A DNA stretch of 64,000 nt, taken from NCBI GenBank assembly GCA_964458575.1, contig CAYWMD010000004.1:124001-188000 (forward strand), read 5' to 3'. Every line of letters begins with the position of its first letter. Within the stretch, counting starts at the first letter, position 1. The notes beneath the pieces are model-generated. The model saw nothing but the letters and a program-made list of their open reading frames with translations. It did no database searches and was not told the origin of the DNA. Origin of the DNA: CAYWMD01 sp964458575. Lineage in GTDB: Bacteria; Verrucomicrobiota; Verrucomicrobiia; Limisphaerales; JADLHS01. Made by a program: the position numbers and the translations under genes. Positions 8,960 to 19,800 of this stretch are shown one piece after another.

Positions 8960-11900
8960 CTAAAACGAGAAGCGGAGTTCGCCCTGGATGGCGTGCGCTG
9001 TATAGTTGTCGCGCAGTTCGCCGTTGTAAATCACCGATGTCGAAATCCCGTGGGTCAGAATCAGCGTCACGCCTGCGCCCGTGACCAGTCCGTCCGGAGC
9101 GATGTCCTGGCCGGGCAGGGTGAAGGTGACGCCCGGCGAACCGGCGAAGGATGAGACAATGTCACGGTCATCAATGTCGAAGTCGTGACTCCACGCCGCG
9201 CTCAATTCGGGAATCAAGGTGAAGTTCGCTTGCTTCCACACATGGGCCAACCGCAGTCCCAGCTCGGACACGAGCGCTTGAGTCTGCCGGTCAGCCACCG
9301 ACAGATCCACGCTGCCGGCACCGGATTCCGCAAAGCTGTCCTCATCGAGGTAGGTGTATTGCAAGGACGCGAACGGTTCGAGCGCCCAGCTCTTTAGCTG
9401 CCAGATGTAGCCACCGGAAACCAGACCACCAAAAGCCTGGCCATCGTGGCTGCTCGTTGCCCGGCGGGTAATCGAGCCAATCTCCAGGTTGCGGTGGTTG
9501 TCGTAGTCGTTGTAGCCGTAGGAAAGCACACTCTCGAAGTGGAAGTTGTTCTTCGCCCACCCGCCGTAGGCCGCGCCTGAGTAACTGGTGATTTCGCCGC
9601 CGCCGCGATTGTCGTCGAGGTTCAATTGGCTGTCCGCGTAGGCGGCGCTGATGCCGAGTGTCAGTTCATTGTTCAGCGCGCGGTCGTAACCGATGGCCAT
9701 GCCCCACGGACTGAAGTTGTAACCGGTATAACCATCGTCGCCGTGTTGGTCGCTCCATTGGCCGAAGCCGCTGGCCCAGACTCCATTGGGTCGGTTCTCT
9801 TCCTGTTGTTGATCGTGAGCGATGAGTCCCCCGAGGTCGGATGTTGAGCCGGCGTAGGCCAGCAGCACGGGGTTTTGGCCAGGGAGCAGGGCGTCGGAGG
9901 GATTGCCGGTCATGGCTGCCGAGCTCAGACGCAAAGTATCGAGCCGTTGTCGTATGTTCCGGCTGTATTGCCGGACCAGATCATGCGTGGCGCGGGTGTA
10001 GTCGTCATACGAATCCGGGCTCAGGCTGGAAAAAGCTTCAGGAAATTCCGGCAACGACAATTGCTGAAACGTGTCAAGCACATGAGCGAGGTCGCCGCTG
10101 CTGTCCGCGACGATGCGGTCCAGATAGCCGCCGACGGCCCGTTGAACCCGGTTATTCGCGTAGGTGGCGAAACTGAGCGCGACGGCTTCCACTTGCAATC
10201 GGTCCGGCAGGTACTTCAAACCGAAGCTCAACAACGGACGCGCCGCCGGCAGGCTTGTTGCCGTGAACACGCCGGTCAAACTGTTGGTCGTGAGGACGAG
10301 ATCATAACGGGTCGTGCCGACGGTGAACGGCCCGGCCGCGCGCAGCACCGTCAGGTTTCCGGCGAGAACGGCGTCGCCCATCACCGCGAACTGTCCGCAA
10401 CTTCCATCGCGATACACATGCGATTCAAAGGTGCTGCTGCCGCCGAATTGGTAGCTGCCGACGGTCTGCAACGTGCCCTCCTGAATCTCCAACCACTGGA
10501 CGCTTGCGAGTTGGGGCAGGACGAACGTGCCTGCGCCGGTCTTGATGGCGCGCTCGAAACCGAAAAGTCCACCGCTGGAATTCAGGCGGCCGGCGCCGCT
10601 CAAGTGCAACGTGTCCGTCCCGGTGCCGGCGTTGATGACGCTGGCCAAAGTCGGTGTGCCCGACAACAATAACGTGTCGTCGCCCGTGCCCAGCAGCACA
10701 TCGCCGCGCACGTAGGAGTTGCCCAGCAACGCGACCGTGTCGCTGCCCGCGCCTGCGTCAATGCCGATGCCCGAGGTGATTTGCGTGCCGATCTGGTTCG
10801 TCGTGGTGATCCGGCCGAGATTGACGATGGTATCGTTGCCCGAGCCGGTTTGGATGCCGACCACCGAACCGGTGGCGCGCGTGGCGCGATGCTCGTCGTC
10901 GTTGTCCTCGGTTTCCACCCACACCGATGCGGTCGAGATGGCCGTGACGGCAATGCTGCCGGTGTTGGTGACCACGTTTTTGCCGTTGCCCGTCTGGATA
11001 CCAAAGGCCCGCGCGTTCGCGTAGGCACTGCCCCACGCCTCCTCATCGCGGAAACCGCCGACGTTCTCGTCCGAATACGCGCTGGCATAGCCGTTGGCGT
11101 AGGACAACACCGAGATGTCGCCATTGTTCTGCAGATAATTAGTTCCGTTGCCGACGAGGATTCCGCGCGCAAGCGAGTCCGCCGATGCCGTGGCGAGAGC
11201 CGCGGGATGATAATCGCGCGAATGCGCCTTCGCGTAGGCTTCGGCCTGCGCCCGGCTGGTCACGGTGAGGTTGCTGTTGTTGATGATCGTCCCGCCGTGA
11301 TCGAGCAGGCGAAGACCAATCGCATCGGTGGAGTTGGTGCTCCCACTTTCGCCGCGGATGCTGCGGACACTAATCCACGTATCGGTGTAAGCACTCCACA
11401 CCGCCGCACCATTTGCGTCTTCACCCGCGGCAGCCCGGACGCCGATGACGCCGTCGTTGACGATGAGGTCGGGGCTCGCGGTCGTCCCGCCCGAGGCTGG
11501 CGTGATTCCGACGGCGATGGCGGTGTTGTTGCCGGTGACGTAGGTGTTCTCCGCGCGGGTCCAGGATTCCGCATAGGTCGTCGCGCGCGCATTCACGCTG
11601 AGATTGCCGGTTGCTGCGTTGGTTACCGCGCCATCGGCCTCGATGCCCATCGCCACGGCGGTGATCTTGTCGGTGGAATAGGCCGTCGCCCGGTAGTCGC
11701 GCGACCAGGAATAGGATTTGGTCACCGCGCTGCCGAGACTGTTGACGGTGATATTCCCATCGTTGACGACGGTGTTCCAACCGGCGCCCGCCGCAATCCC
11801 TTTGGCCGTCGCCCCGACAATTGCCTCGGCTTTCGCGAGCGGATACCGATACCACACGTGCGTGTTGGCTTTGACATTCGCCGCCGAGTTCGCGCTGGCG

Positions 11901-14900
11901 GTGATGCTGCCAGCGTTCAGCACCGTATCCGCGCCGCTGCCCGTGGCAATGCCCGCGGCCGTGGCGGTGGCGGTGGCTCGCGCCGTCGCATCGCGCCCGT
12001 CGTCGCTGTTCGCATAACTGGGATCACCGTCATCCGGATCGGAGGTCGTCGTGGACGCGCTCGCGGCGATCAAACCACTCGCGGTATTAACAACCGTGTT
12101 CCCATCGTTGCCGCCGGCGATGCCCGTGGCCGTGGCGATTGGCAGGGGGTAAGACTCCGATTCCGTGGATTCAAACGAGGCGCCGGTTGTCGTCTCGCCC
12201 CAGCCTTGAGCCGTGGCCGTCGCGGTGTTCGTGCCCGAGTTCACGGCGAAATTCAGCCCCGCGCCGAGGTCAATGCCCGTCGCGGTGGCCGTGGGTTTCG
12301 GATTGGTTTCGGCGAACATCTTGGTGGCGATGTCGAATGTGATCGTTCCTTCGGATTCGGTCGTGGCCAACGCGTAAGCCGTGGCATTCACGCGACCGGC
12401 GTTGTCCACCGAGTCAGCCCCCGCGCCGCCGTTGATGCCGATGGCCGTGGCGGTCGCGGTGGCGGTTGCGTCCGCGAGCGAGGGCAGGAGAAACGCCGCG
12501 AGGTTATAGGCCTCGGCGGACGATTCCGCTTTCGCCCGCGCGCTGGCCGTGATCACGCCGGAAGCGCGGTTGGTCATTCCATCATTCCCGTTCCCGCCAT
12601 CAATGCCGATCGCGGTCGCCGTCGCGCTGCCGATGCCCAGCACATCCGCCGTGCCCGCGAGTTGACCGCCGATGGCATAAGCGTTTCCCCATGCCAGCCA
12701 ACTGTCGCTGTCGCCGGCCGTGATCGAACCGGAGTTCAGGATCACATCGTCACCGCCGGCGGCCGCGACGCCGGTGGCCTGCGCTTTCGCACCCGGCGTC
12801 ACCAGGCTCAAGGAGAAGAAAATGTCCGCGGTCATGGCCGCGCTGGTCGCGCTCGACAACGCATCGCCGCTGACGACCTGTCCGGCATTGATCGAACCGC
12901 TGTTGAAAATCCAATCGTCGCCCTCGCCGGCGCTGATGCCTTCCACGATGGTGCTTGCCAGCGAATGCGCCAGATCGAAACCCACCAACCCGGTGGAGAG
13001 TGCACCTGCCGTCCCTTCTGATTTGCCGGAGACATCAATGCTGCCGTAATTCGCAATCTTGTCCGCGTCGGCCCCGGTGTGAATCCCGCGCGCCACCGCT
13101 TCGGCTTCCACTCCGAGCAATCCAAACGTGGCGAGAAAACTCACATTGAAATCAGCGGCCAACGTTGAGGCGCTGGCAAAACTCGAAATCCGGCCGGTCG
13201 CACTGTTCGTGACAAAATTCCGGCCGCCGGCCGCTTCAATTCCGGCGGCTTCACTCCAGACGTTCAGGCCCGCCGTGTCGAGTGTGGCCCCGCTCAACTG
13301 AAAACTGGCCCCGCTGGAACTGATCTCCATGCTCGCTGAGGCGACGTTCGTGCCGGCGTTCAAGATCGTGTCTCCGCCCTGGCTGCCCCAAAGACCAATG
13401 GCCAGTGCGCGGCCTTCCGCTCCAGCTTCGGCCACAATTCCGCCACCGCCTTGAACCAGATAATGCTTCAGGTCGGTGGTCCCGGTCGCGGTTGCTTTCA
13501 CCGAACCGCCTGCGGCGTTCTCAATCGTTTCGCCATTGGTCTGGACGCGAGAGAAATCCGAGCTGCGAATGCCGACCGCGCTCACGTTGTTGGTCATGCG
13601 CACGTTCCCGAACGCGTAACCGATGAAGTTGGCCGCGGCATCCAGGGCGTTCAAGGTCGTCATCGCCGCCACATCCACCTGACCTGAGTTGCGGAGGGTG
13701 TCAATTCCGCCCGCGCCATCCAGGCCGATCGCGCCTGCTGCGGCGGTGGTGGTCACGTCAACCCCGGCGGCGCCGAATTCGGCGGCATTGATCGCGATGA
13801 TATGCGACTTGGAGTAAGCGCTCGCATCCACGTCCACCGCGCCACTGTTCTCAATCGTGTCATCACCGGCACCGCTGGCGATGCCCACCGCGCCCGCCGT
13901 GGATTCAATGCCCGCGCGGGCCAGCGCGAGGCCGCCGCTGACGCCTTTCGGGACAAAGGCGACGGAGACGGAAACGTCATCGGACGTCACATTGGCCGCG
14001 GCGGAAGTTGAAACGGCCGCCCGGTTGGTGATCGAATCGCTGTCGCCGCCCGAGTCAATGCCTGCCGCATTGGCGCTCGCGAGGGTTCGCCCATCCACCA
14101 GTGAAACGGCAAAGGCCGCGCCCATCTTTCCGCCGGCGATGGAGAGGCCGACGGTGAGCGAATCCGCATTCGCGATCGCGCTGTTGGTGAGCGCCGTGCC
14201 GTTCTCAATCCGATCCCGCCCGGCGCCGGTGCTGATGCCGGCGGAGGCGGCGGTCGCTTTCGTGGTGGCGTCCGCGAGCGCGGCACTCAACGACACGCCC
14301 TTCCACGCGCCGCTGAACGTGGCGGCGACGGAAGTGCTGTCCGTGTCCGCCGTCGCCCGCGCGATCAACGAGCCCGGGCCATCATTGACGACCAGATCGT
14401 CTCCCGATCCGGTGCGCAAGGCCGCGGCCATGGCCTCCGAAACGACGTCGCTGCGCGTGGCGGATACGCCACCCACCACGCCTTCAAGCTCAGCCGAGAT
14501 CGTGGCGGAGATGCCCAGGTTGTAGTTGGTGGAGCCGGCGATGGCAAAAATGGAGCCGGTGTTGAGGTTGGTGTCGCCGAGAAATCCGCTGGCCGACGCT
14601 TCGTTGGCGAGGTCCACCCCGTACGCTTCGGCCCGGGTGTTGATGCTCAGGTCCGAGAGCGACACTCCGAACGCCATGCCCTTCTTGCCACCGCCAATGC
14701 TTGCGTTGATTCCCCAAGACTCCGCCGTCGCCGTCGCGGCGGCACCGATCACGCCGCTGTTGATCAGGGTATCGCCGCCAATGTCCACGAGACCCACGGC
14801 AACATTCGTCGCGTGCGACGACAAATCCATGAGCGTGACGCTGCCGGAGAGACCTTCCAGTGACACGTTCAGCGAAAGATTGCCGCTCGCGTTCAGCAGA

Positions 14901-16834
14901 CTGGATGAACCCGTTGCCAGCACCGACGCAGAATTGCTCACCACGTCGTTTCCCGTCCCGCCGCTGATGCCGACCGCCGTGCCACTGGTTACAGTGGTGC
15001 CTTTGGCAATGGCCGCGCCGCCAGAAAGGCCGGTCTTATTGCCGGCAACTTCCGCGCTGACGCCAATTGAGTTGGCAATGGCGGTCGAGGTGACAGCGAC
15101 GGTGGCGGTGTTCGTGATCGCGTCGTCGCCCGCGCCACCCGCGAGCCCGAGGCTGGCGGCCATTGCCTCCGAGGATGTGTCAATCCAGGTGACGGCGGTG
15201 CTGAGGCCCTTGGCATCGCCTTTGAAGATCGCTTTGAACGCGAATCCGACGGTCGTGGAATCCGCTTCGGCGGTCGCGTTGGCGTCAATGCGTCCGGAGT
15301 TGAGCAACGTGTCATTGCCGCTTCCCGCGTCCAAGCCGATCGTCTCCGCACGAGCACTAGTGGCCGCACTTGCAATCGCCGCACCGGGGAATGGATTCCA
15401 ACTGTTCGAAAGTGAAATCGAAATGTCCGCGCTGACCCCGATGGAGTTCGCCACGGCGTTCGCCGTGATCAATTGTTTTCCCAAGTTCTGAATCCAATCA
15501 TCGCCCTGTCCGCCGGTGATACCTGCGGCGGCAGTGGATGCCCGGGTGTCGGCGGCGCCGTAGGCAGTGCCCGAAGCATCGGGCAGCAGGCCGAGACCGT
15601 TCGACGCGGTGGCAGCCAGGGCGCTGGGCGCGGGCGGCGTTTTTCCGCCTCCGCCCAAAGGCGGATTGATGCTCAAGTTGACGGACGTGGAGCTGGCCTC
15701 CGCGCCCGCGTGGACGTCGAACACTCCGTTGGTCTGCGCATTGAGGATCGTGTCATTGCCGGCGCCGCCATCAATGCCCAACGCAAACGCATCGGCGACG
15801 GTGCTGAACTGGCCGACGTTCGTGCCGAAGCCGAAGATGTATTCGAAGATTCCCTTGGCCATGAAGCCCTTTTGTTTGATTTCAACTGAGGTCAGGCCAG
15901 CGACGGAAACGGAATCCACATCCAACGTTCCGAAATGACTGATGTGGTCATCCGACCCATCCCCAGTTATGCCGAGAGCCGTCGTGGTGGCGGTGGTGGT
16001 GTCGTCCACGTGCGCCGCGCCGTACAATTCCAGTTTCACATCGGTCACGTGAACATCGGCGGCGGCTTGCACGCTCAACGCGGAATGGTTCTGGATTTCC
16101 TGCTTTCCGCTTGCGCTCGCGTTCGTGCCTCCGCTGATGCCCAACGCCGCCGCGCTTGCGATGGTCCGGGCATCCGAGAGCTGCCAGACATCTATCGGAA
16201 ACTCAATGGTGCTGAGTCGCAGCTTGAAGACGGCATTCGTCGCGCTGGCATTGACGTTGAGCGGCGCGAAGTTGATCAGGCTGTCTGGTGCGTCGCCGCC
16301 CAAGATGCCCACCGCCGAAGCCGTGGCGATGGTTGGGAGACCCGACACGCCAAACACCACGGTGCAGAACACGGAATCAATATCCGTTGTGGCCCGCGCT
16401 GTGGAGGTGAGGGCAGCGGCGTTGGTGATCGTGTTTTGGCCGGGACCGCCCGAGAAGCCCGTGCTCTCGGCGACGGCTTCCTGACCGCGGTAATCATACT
16501 GATCGAACATCAGATCAATCGTCGAGCTGGCCTCGGTTTGCAGAGTCGCCGCGCTAGTGATCTCGTCGTCGCCGGCCAGGCCCGCAATCCCGGTCGCCGC
16601 GGTCAAAACCCTATGCGGGGTGTTGGTGGTGAAGGTCAATGTGGCGGACACGTTGGTGGCGGTCAGGAGGCGCAGGACATCGTTGGTGACGGTGCCAGTG
16701 ACGGCCGTGACGATGTTGGTGCCCGTCTGCCCCGTGACGACGAGCGGTGACCAGACGCAACCGATCAAAAACGTCGCCAGCAGGATCGAGACTGGAGACG
16801 CGGCACGAAACGCGGAAGCAAATGAAGTCTTCAT
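8960..16834 (-). CDS. Giant autotransporter with GxGxDxIxN-repeat passenger
   Basis: About 2,624 residues. A signal peptide (MKTSFASAFRAASPVSILLA to VTGQ) is followed by a passenger of roughly 34 imperfect repeats of 45-80 residues. Each has a signature such as GIDGGAGNDTILNAG followed by an Ala/Ser/Thr-rich strand region, expected to stack as a beta-helix or beta-solenoid. A pertactin-like stretch (about 2130-2260) leads to a helical linker (YSRNIRQRLDTLRL) and a beta-barrel of about 280 residues starting near GVWASGFGQW and ending in the aromatic F-x-F C-terminus (ELRFSF). This is a classical type Va architecture, anchored in the outer membrane. The start is set at the ATG directly before the signal peptide; an earlier in-frame ATG would overlap the upstream gene. 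It follows the Delta-60-repeat gene by 34 bases. Confidence 0.92.
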   Translation of the reverse strand: MKTSFASAFRAASPVSILLATFLIGCVWSPLVVTGQTGTNIVTAVTGTVTNDVLRLLTATNVSATLTFTTNTPHRVLTAATGIAGLAGDDEITSAATLQTEASSTIDLMFDQYDYRGQEAVAESTGFSGGPGQNTITNAAALTSTARATTDIDSVFCTVVFGVSGLPTIATASAVGILGGDAPDSLINFAPLNVNASATNAVFKLRLSTIEFPIDVWQLSDARTIASAAALGISGGTNASASGKQEIQNHSALSVQAAADVHVTDVKLELYGAAHVDDTTTATTTALGITGDGSDDHISHFGTLDVDSVSVAGLTSVEIKQKGFMAKGIFEYIFGFGTNVGQFSTVADAFALGIDGGAGNDTILNAQTNGVFDVHAGAEASSTSVNLSINPPLGGGGKTPPAPSALAATASNGLGLLPDASGTAYGAADTRASTAAAGITGGQGDDWIQNLGKQLITANAVANSIGVSADISISLSNSWNPFPGAAIASAATSARAETIGLDAGSGNDTLLNSGRIDANATAEADSTTVGFAFKAIFKGDAKGLSTAVTWIDTSSEAMAASLGLAGGAGDDAITNTATVAVTSTAIANSIGVSAEVAGNKTGLSGGAAIAKGTTVTSGTAVGISGGTGNDVVSNSASVLATGSSSLLNASGNLSLNVSLEGLSGSVTLMDLSSHATNVAVGLVDIGGDTLINSGVIGAAATATAESWGINASIGGGKKGMAFGVSLSDLSINTRAEAYGVDLANEASASGFLGDTNLNTGSIFAIAGSTNYNLGISATISAELEGVVGGVSATRSDVVSEAMAAALRTGSGDDLVVNDGPGSLIARATADTDSTSVAATFSGAWKGVSLSAALADATTKATAASAGISTGAGRDRIENGTALTNSAIANADSLTVGLSIAGGKMGAAFAVSLVDGRTLASANAAGIDSGGDSDSITNRAAVSTSAAANVTSDDVSVSVAFVPKGVSGGLALARAGIESTAGAVGIASGAGDDTIENSGAVDVDASAYSKSHIIAINAAEFGAAGVDVTTTAAAGAIGLDGAGGIDTLRNSGQVDVAAMTTLNALDAAANFIGYAFGNVRMTNNVSAVGIRSSDFSRVQTNGETIENAAGGSVKATATGTTDLKHYLVQGGGGIVAEAGAEGRALAIGLWGSQGGDTILNAGTNVASASMEISSSGASFQLSGATLDTAGLNVWSEAAGIEAAGGRNFVTNSATGRISSFASASTLAADFNVSFLATFGLLGVEAEAVARGIHTGADADKIANYGSIDVSGKSEGTAGALSTGLVGFDLAHSLASTIVEGISAGEGDDWIFNSGSINAGQVVSGDALSSATSAAMTADIFFSLSLVTPGAKAQATGVAAAGGDDVILNSGSITAGDSDSWLAWGNAYAIGGQLAGTADVLGIGSATATAIGIDGGNGNDGMTNRASGVITASARAKAESSAEAYNLAAFLLPSLADATATATATAIGINGGAGADSVDNAGRVNATAYALATTESEGTITFDIATKMFAETNPKPTATATGIDLGAGLNFAVNSGTNTATATAQGWGETTTGASFESTESESYPLPIATATGIAGGNDGNTVVNTASGLIAASASTTTSDPDDGDPSYANSDDGRDATARATATATAAGIATGSGADTVLNAGSITASANSAANVKANTHVWYRYPLAKAEAIVGATAKGIAAGAGWNTVVNDGNITVNSLGSAVTKSYSWSRDYRATAYSTDKITAVAMGIEADGAVTNAATGNLSVNARATTYAESWTRAENTYVTGNNTAIAVGITPASGGTTASPDLIVNDGVIGVRAAAGEDANGAAVWSAYTDTWISVRSIRGESGSTNSTDAIGLRLLDHGGTIINNSNLTVTSRAQAEAYAKAHSRDYHPAALATASADSLARGILVGNGTNYLQNNGDISVLSYANGYASAYSDENVGGFRDEEAWGSAYANARAFGIQTGNGKNVVTNTGSIAVTAISTASVWVETEDNDDEHRATRATGSVVGIQTGSGNDTIVNLGRITTTNQIGTQITSGIGIDAGAGSDTVALLGNSYVRGDVLLGTGDDTLLLSGTPTLASVINAGTGTDTLHLSGAGRLNSSGGLFGFERAIKTGAGTFVLPQLASVQWLEIQEGTLQTVGSYQFGGSSTFESHVYRDGSCGQFAVMGDAVLAGNLTVLRAAGPFTVGTTRYDLVLTTNSLTGVFTATSLPAARPLLSFGLKYLPDRLQVEAVALSFATYANNRVQRAVGGYLDRIVADSSGDLAHVLDTFQQLSLPEFPEAFSSLSPDSYDDYTRATHDLVRQYSRNIRQRLDTLRLSSAAMTGNPSDALLPGQNPVLLAYAGSTSDLGGLIAHDQQQEENRPNGVWASGFGQWSDQHGDDGYTGYNFSPWGMAIGYDRALNNELTLGISAAYADSQLNLDDNRGGGEITSYSGAAYGGWAKNNFHFESVLSYGYNDYDNHRNLEIGSITRRATSSHDGQAFGGLVSGGYIWQLKSWALEPFASLQYTYLDEDSFAESGAGSVDLSVADRQTQALVSELGLRLAHVWKQANFTLIPELSAAWSHDFDIDDRDIVSSFAGSPGVTFTLPGQDIAPDGLVTGAGVTLILTHGISTSVIYNGELRDNYTAHAIQGELRFSF

Positions 16835-16868
16835 AGTCGGTTCAATTTTTGGATGCCTCGGTTTCAAT

Positions 16869-19800
16869 TCAGGGCCAGCGCAGGCGATACGCGCGCACGG
16901 GTTCACCGGCAGGGGCAACTTCGAGAAATTCCATCAAACCACTGGCGTCGGCGGTCAGGTTGGTGCGGTTCATCCACGTCAACAGGTCGGTCGAAAACTG
17001 CAAGGTGCAGGTCAGGCCCGGCGGGACGTGGCTTTGGAGCAGGAACGCAGGGTTGGATGGTCTGGTGATTTGCAGAACCGGCGATTCCGGGATGGAATGG
17101 AACTGCCGCACGGATTCGAGAATGCTGCTCGATCCATCCGCGCTTCCACTCGTCGCGCGTCCGGAGGCGCGGATGTAAAAGGTCTGGCCGAACGGCAGCG
17201 ATTGCCCCGCCAGTAACCAGCCGCCGCCAATCCGCGTGCTGGATCCAAGCGCGTTGAAGTGGATGCCGTCCGTGGATTGCTCGAAAGTGACTTGTTCAAT
17301 CTCGGGGCCGGCATCGCTTCGCAACCAGTGCAGTGTGCCGCTGTTCGCATCGAGCGTGAGCGATTGCAAGGCGGCAACACCGGGCGTCAAACGACCAAGC
17401 AGATCGCGCGGTTGACCGCCGAGCGTAGTGAACTGGCCGCCCGCGATGAGTTTTCCGTCCGACTGAACGGCCAGCGCGAGCACGGTGCTGTCCGCCCCGG
17501 GATTGAAGGTGGTGTCCAAGCTGCCATCTGGATTGAAGCGGCCGAGATTGTTGCACGGTTGGCCCGCTAGCGTGGTGAATTCGCCGGCCACGAGAATCTT
17601 GCCATCGGCTTGCAGGGCGAGACTGCGGATCGGACCGTTTGCGCCCGAACCGAAGTTCGTGTCCATGCTTCCGTTGGAGTTGAGCCGGCCAATGCGGTTA
17701 CAGAATTGACCACTGAGGTTGGTGAATGCACCGCCGACCAGGATTTTGCCGTCGGGCTGAACCAGCAGCGCATGGACCGTGTCATTCGCGCCGGCGACAA
17801 ATGCAGAATCGAAGTTGCCCGTGGCGGTAAGTCGGCCGATGCGACTGCAAAGTTGTCCCGCGAGATTGGTAAACGAACCGCCCACCAAAATGCTGCCGTT
17901 GGTTTGGACGGCCAGCGTGGTTATCGGACCGTCCGCGCCGGGGTTGAAGACGGCATCCAGATTGCCGTTGTGATCGAGCCGGGCAAGGTGTTGGCGCGGC
18001 GTGTTGCCGAGCTTCGCAAAATCGCCGCCCACCAGAATCATGCCGTCGCCTTGCCGAGCCACGCACGCAACGACGCCGTCCGCGTTGGGATTGAACGCGC
18101 CGTCAATTATTCCGCTGGCGCTCAAGCGGCCGAGGCGATTGCGAGTTTGTCCGGCCAAACTGGTGAACGCACCGCCGACCAGGATTTGGCCGTCGCTTTG
18201 CACCGCCACGCACGTGACGGCATCGTTTGCCTGCGAAGCAAATTCCGGGTCAATCGTTCCGTCCGGCAGCACGCGGGCCAGATTTGTGCGCGACTGGCCG
18301 CGCAGATTGAGGAATGTGCCGCCGACCAAAATCTTTCCATCGGCCTGAATCGCCAGAGCAGAAACCGCCGCGCCCGCGCTGGCGTTGAAAGTTGCGTCGC
18401 GCTCCCCGCTTGATTCCAACCGGCCAATGCGGTCGCAAGGCTGCTCGTTCAAAGTGCTGAACCGGCCGGCGGTGATGATGCGTTCGTCCGCTTGAACCGC
18501 GAGCGCCAGCACCGAGGCATTGGCACTGGAATTAAAATTCGTGTCCAACACGCCGCTGGATTCCAATCGCCCGAGTCTTGATCGGAGTTGTCCGGCCAAA
18601 GTGGCGAACTCGCCGGCGACAAGAATTTTTGCACCGGACTGGACGGCGAGAGACTTGACCGTAGCGTCTGCGCCCGGAGTGAAAGCGATGTCGAGCACGC
18701 CGTTGGTTTGCAACCGGCCGATGCGTTCGCGCGCTTGTCCGGCGAGATTCGTGAATGCGCCGCCCACCAGAATCTGGCCGTCGGTTTGCAGCGCCAGGCA
18801 TTCAACCGTGTCGTTCGCGCCGGGATTGAAAGCTGCGTCGAGATCGCCGTTGGGTTCGAGTCGCCCAAGGTTTGCGCGCGCCTGCCCGTCCAGCGTGTCG
18901 AAGCCACCGCCCACGACAATCCGGCCATCCGACTGCACCACCATCGCGTAAACGGGGCCGTCCGCCGCCGCCGTGAAGTTCGTGTCGAAGCTGCCGTTGG
19001 CGTTCAGACGACCGATGTGCTCGCACGGTTGGCCGGCAAGTGTCGTGAACGCGCCGCCCACCAAAACCTGGCCGTTCGTTTGAACGACGAGGCAGTGAAC
19101 CGGCCCGTCGGCATCGGCAACAAAGGCATCGTCGAGACTGCCATCGCTGTTCAAGCGGCCAAGGTTGTTGCGCAACTCGCCTTCGAGTTCCGTGAATTCA
19201 CCGCCGACCAGAATTTTCCCGCCGGCCTGCAACGCCAACGCACTGACCGGACCATCAAGTGCCGGATGAAATGCCGCATCCAACGCCCCGTTGCTTTCCA
19301 ACCGGCCGAGATTGGTGCGCGTCAAGCCGACCAGACGAGTGAACGTTCCGCCAACCAGAATCTTTTCGTCGGCTTGGAGCGCGACGCATTCGATCGTTTG
19401 CTCCTCGCCGGGATTGAGCGTGGCATCAAGACTTCCGTCCGAATACAAACGGCCAAGGTAACTCCGCGATTGCCCGGCCAGCTCGGAGAACAGTCCGCCG
19501 GCCAGGAGCTTTCCATCGGATTGCACCGCGAGGCTTAAGACTGGTCCGCTGGCGCCGGGATCGAAAGTGGGGTCGAGTTCGCCGTTGGGCCTAATGCGCG
19601 TGAGATTGGCGCGCGGTTGTCCGCCGACGGTGTTGAACAAACCGCCTACGACCACTTTTCCGTCAAGTTGAACCGCGAAGGAATAAGCCGGACCGTCGGC
19701 GCTCGATGCGAACGAACTGTCCAGACTCCCGTCCGGGTTGAGTCGGGCGAGATTTGTGCGTGCCTGGCCAGCGACGGTGGTGAAACTGCCGCCGACGAGA

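Noticed and set aside
10781..13021. Long plus-strand open frame (746 codons) inside the autotransporter region
   Set aside because: Antisense to the repeat-rich autotransporter; its Gly/Arg/Val-rich product is the shadow of the GxGxD repeats in a GC-rich gene.
8960..16834. RTX toxin identity for the GGxGxD-rich passenger
   Set aside because: The motif occurs once per 45-80 residues, not as tandem nonapeptides, and the protein ends in an autotransporter barrel, not a type I secretion signal.
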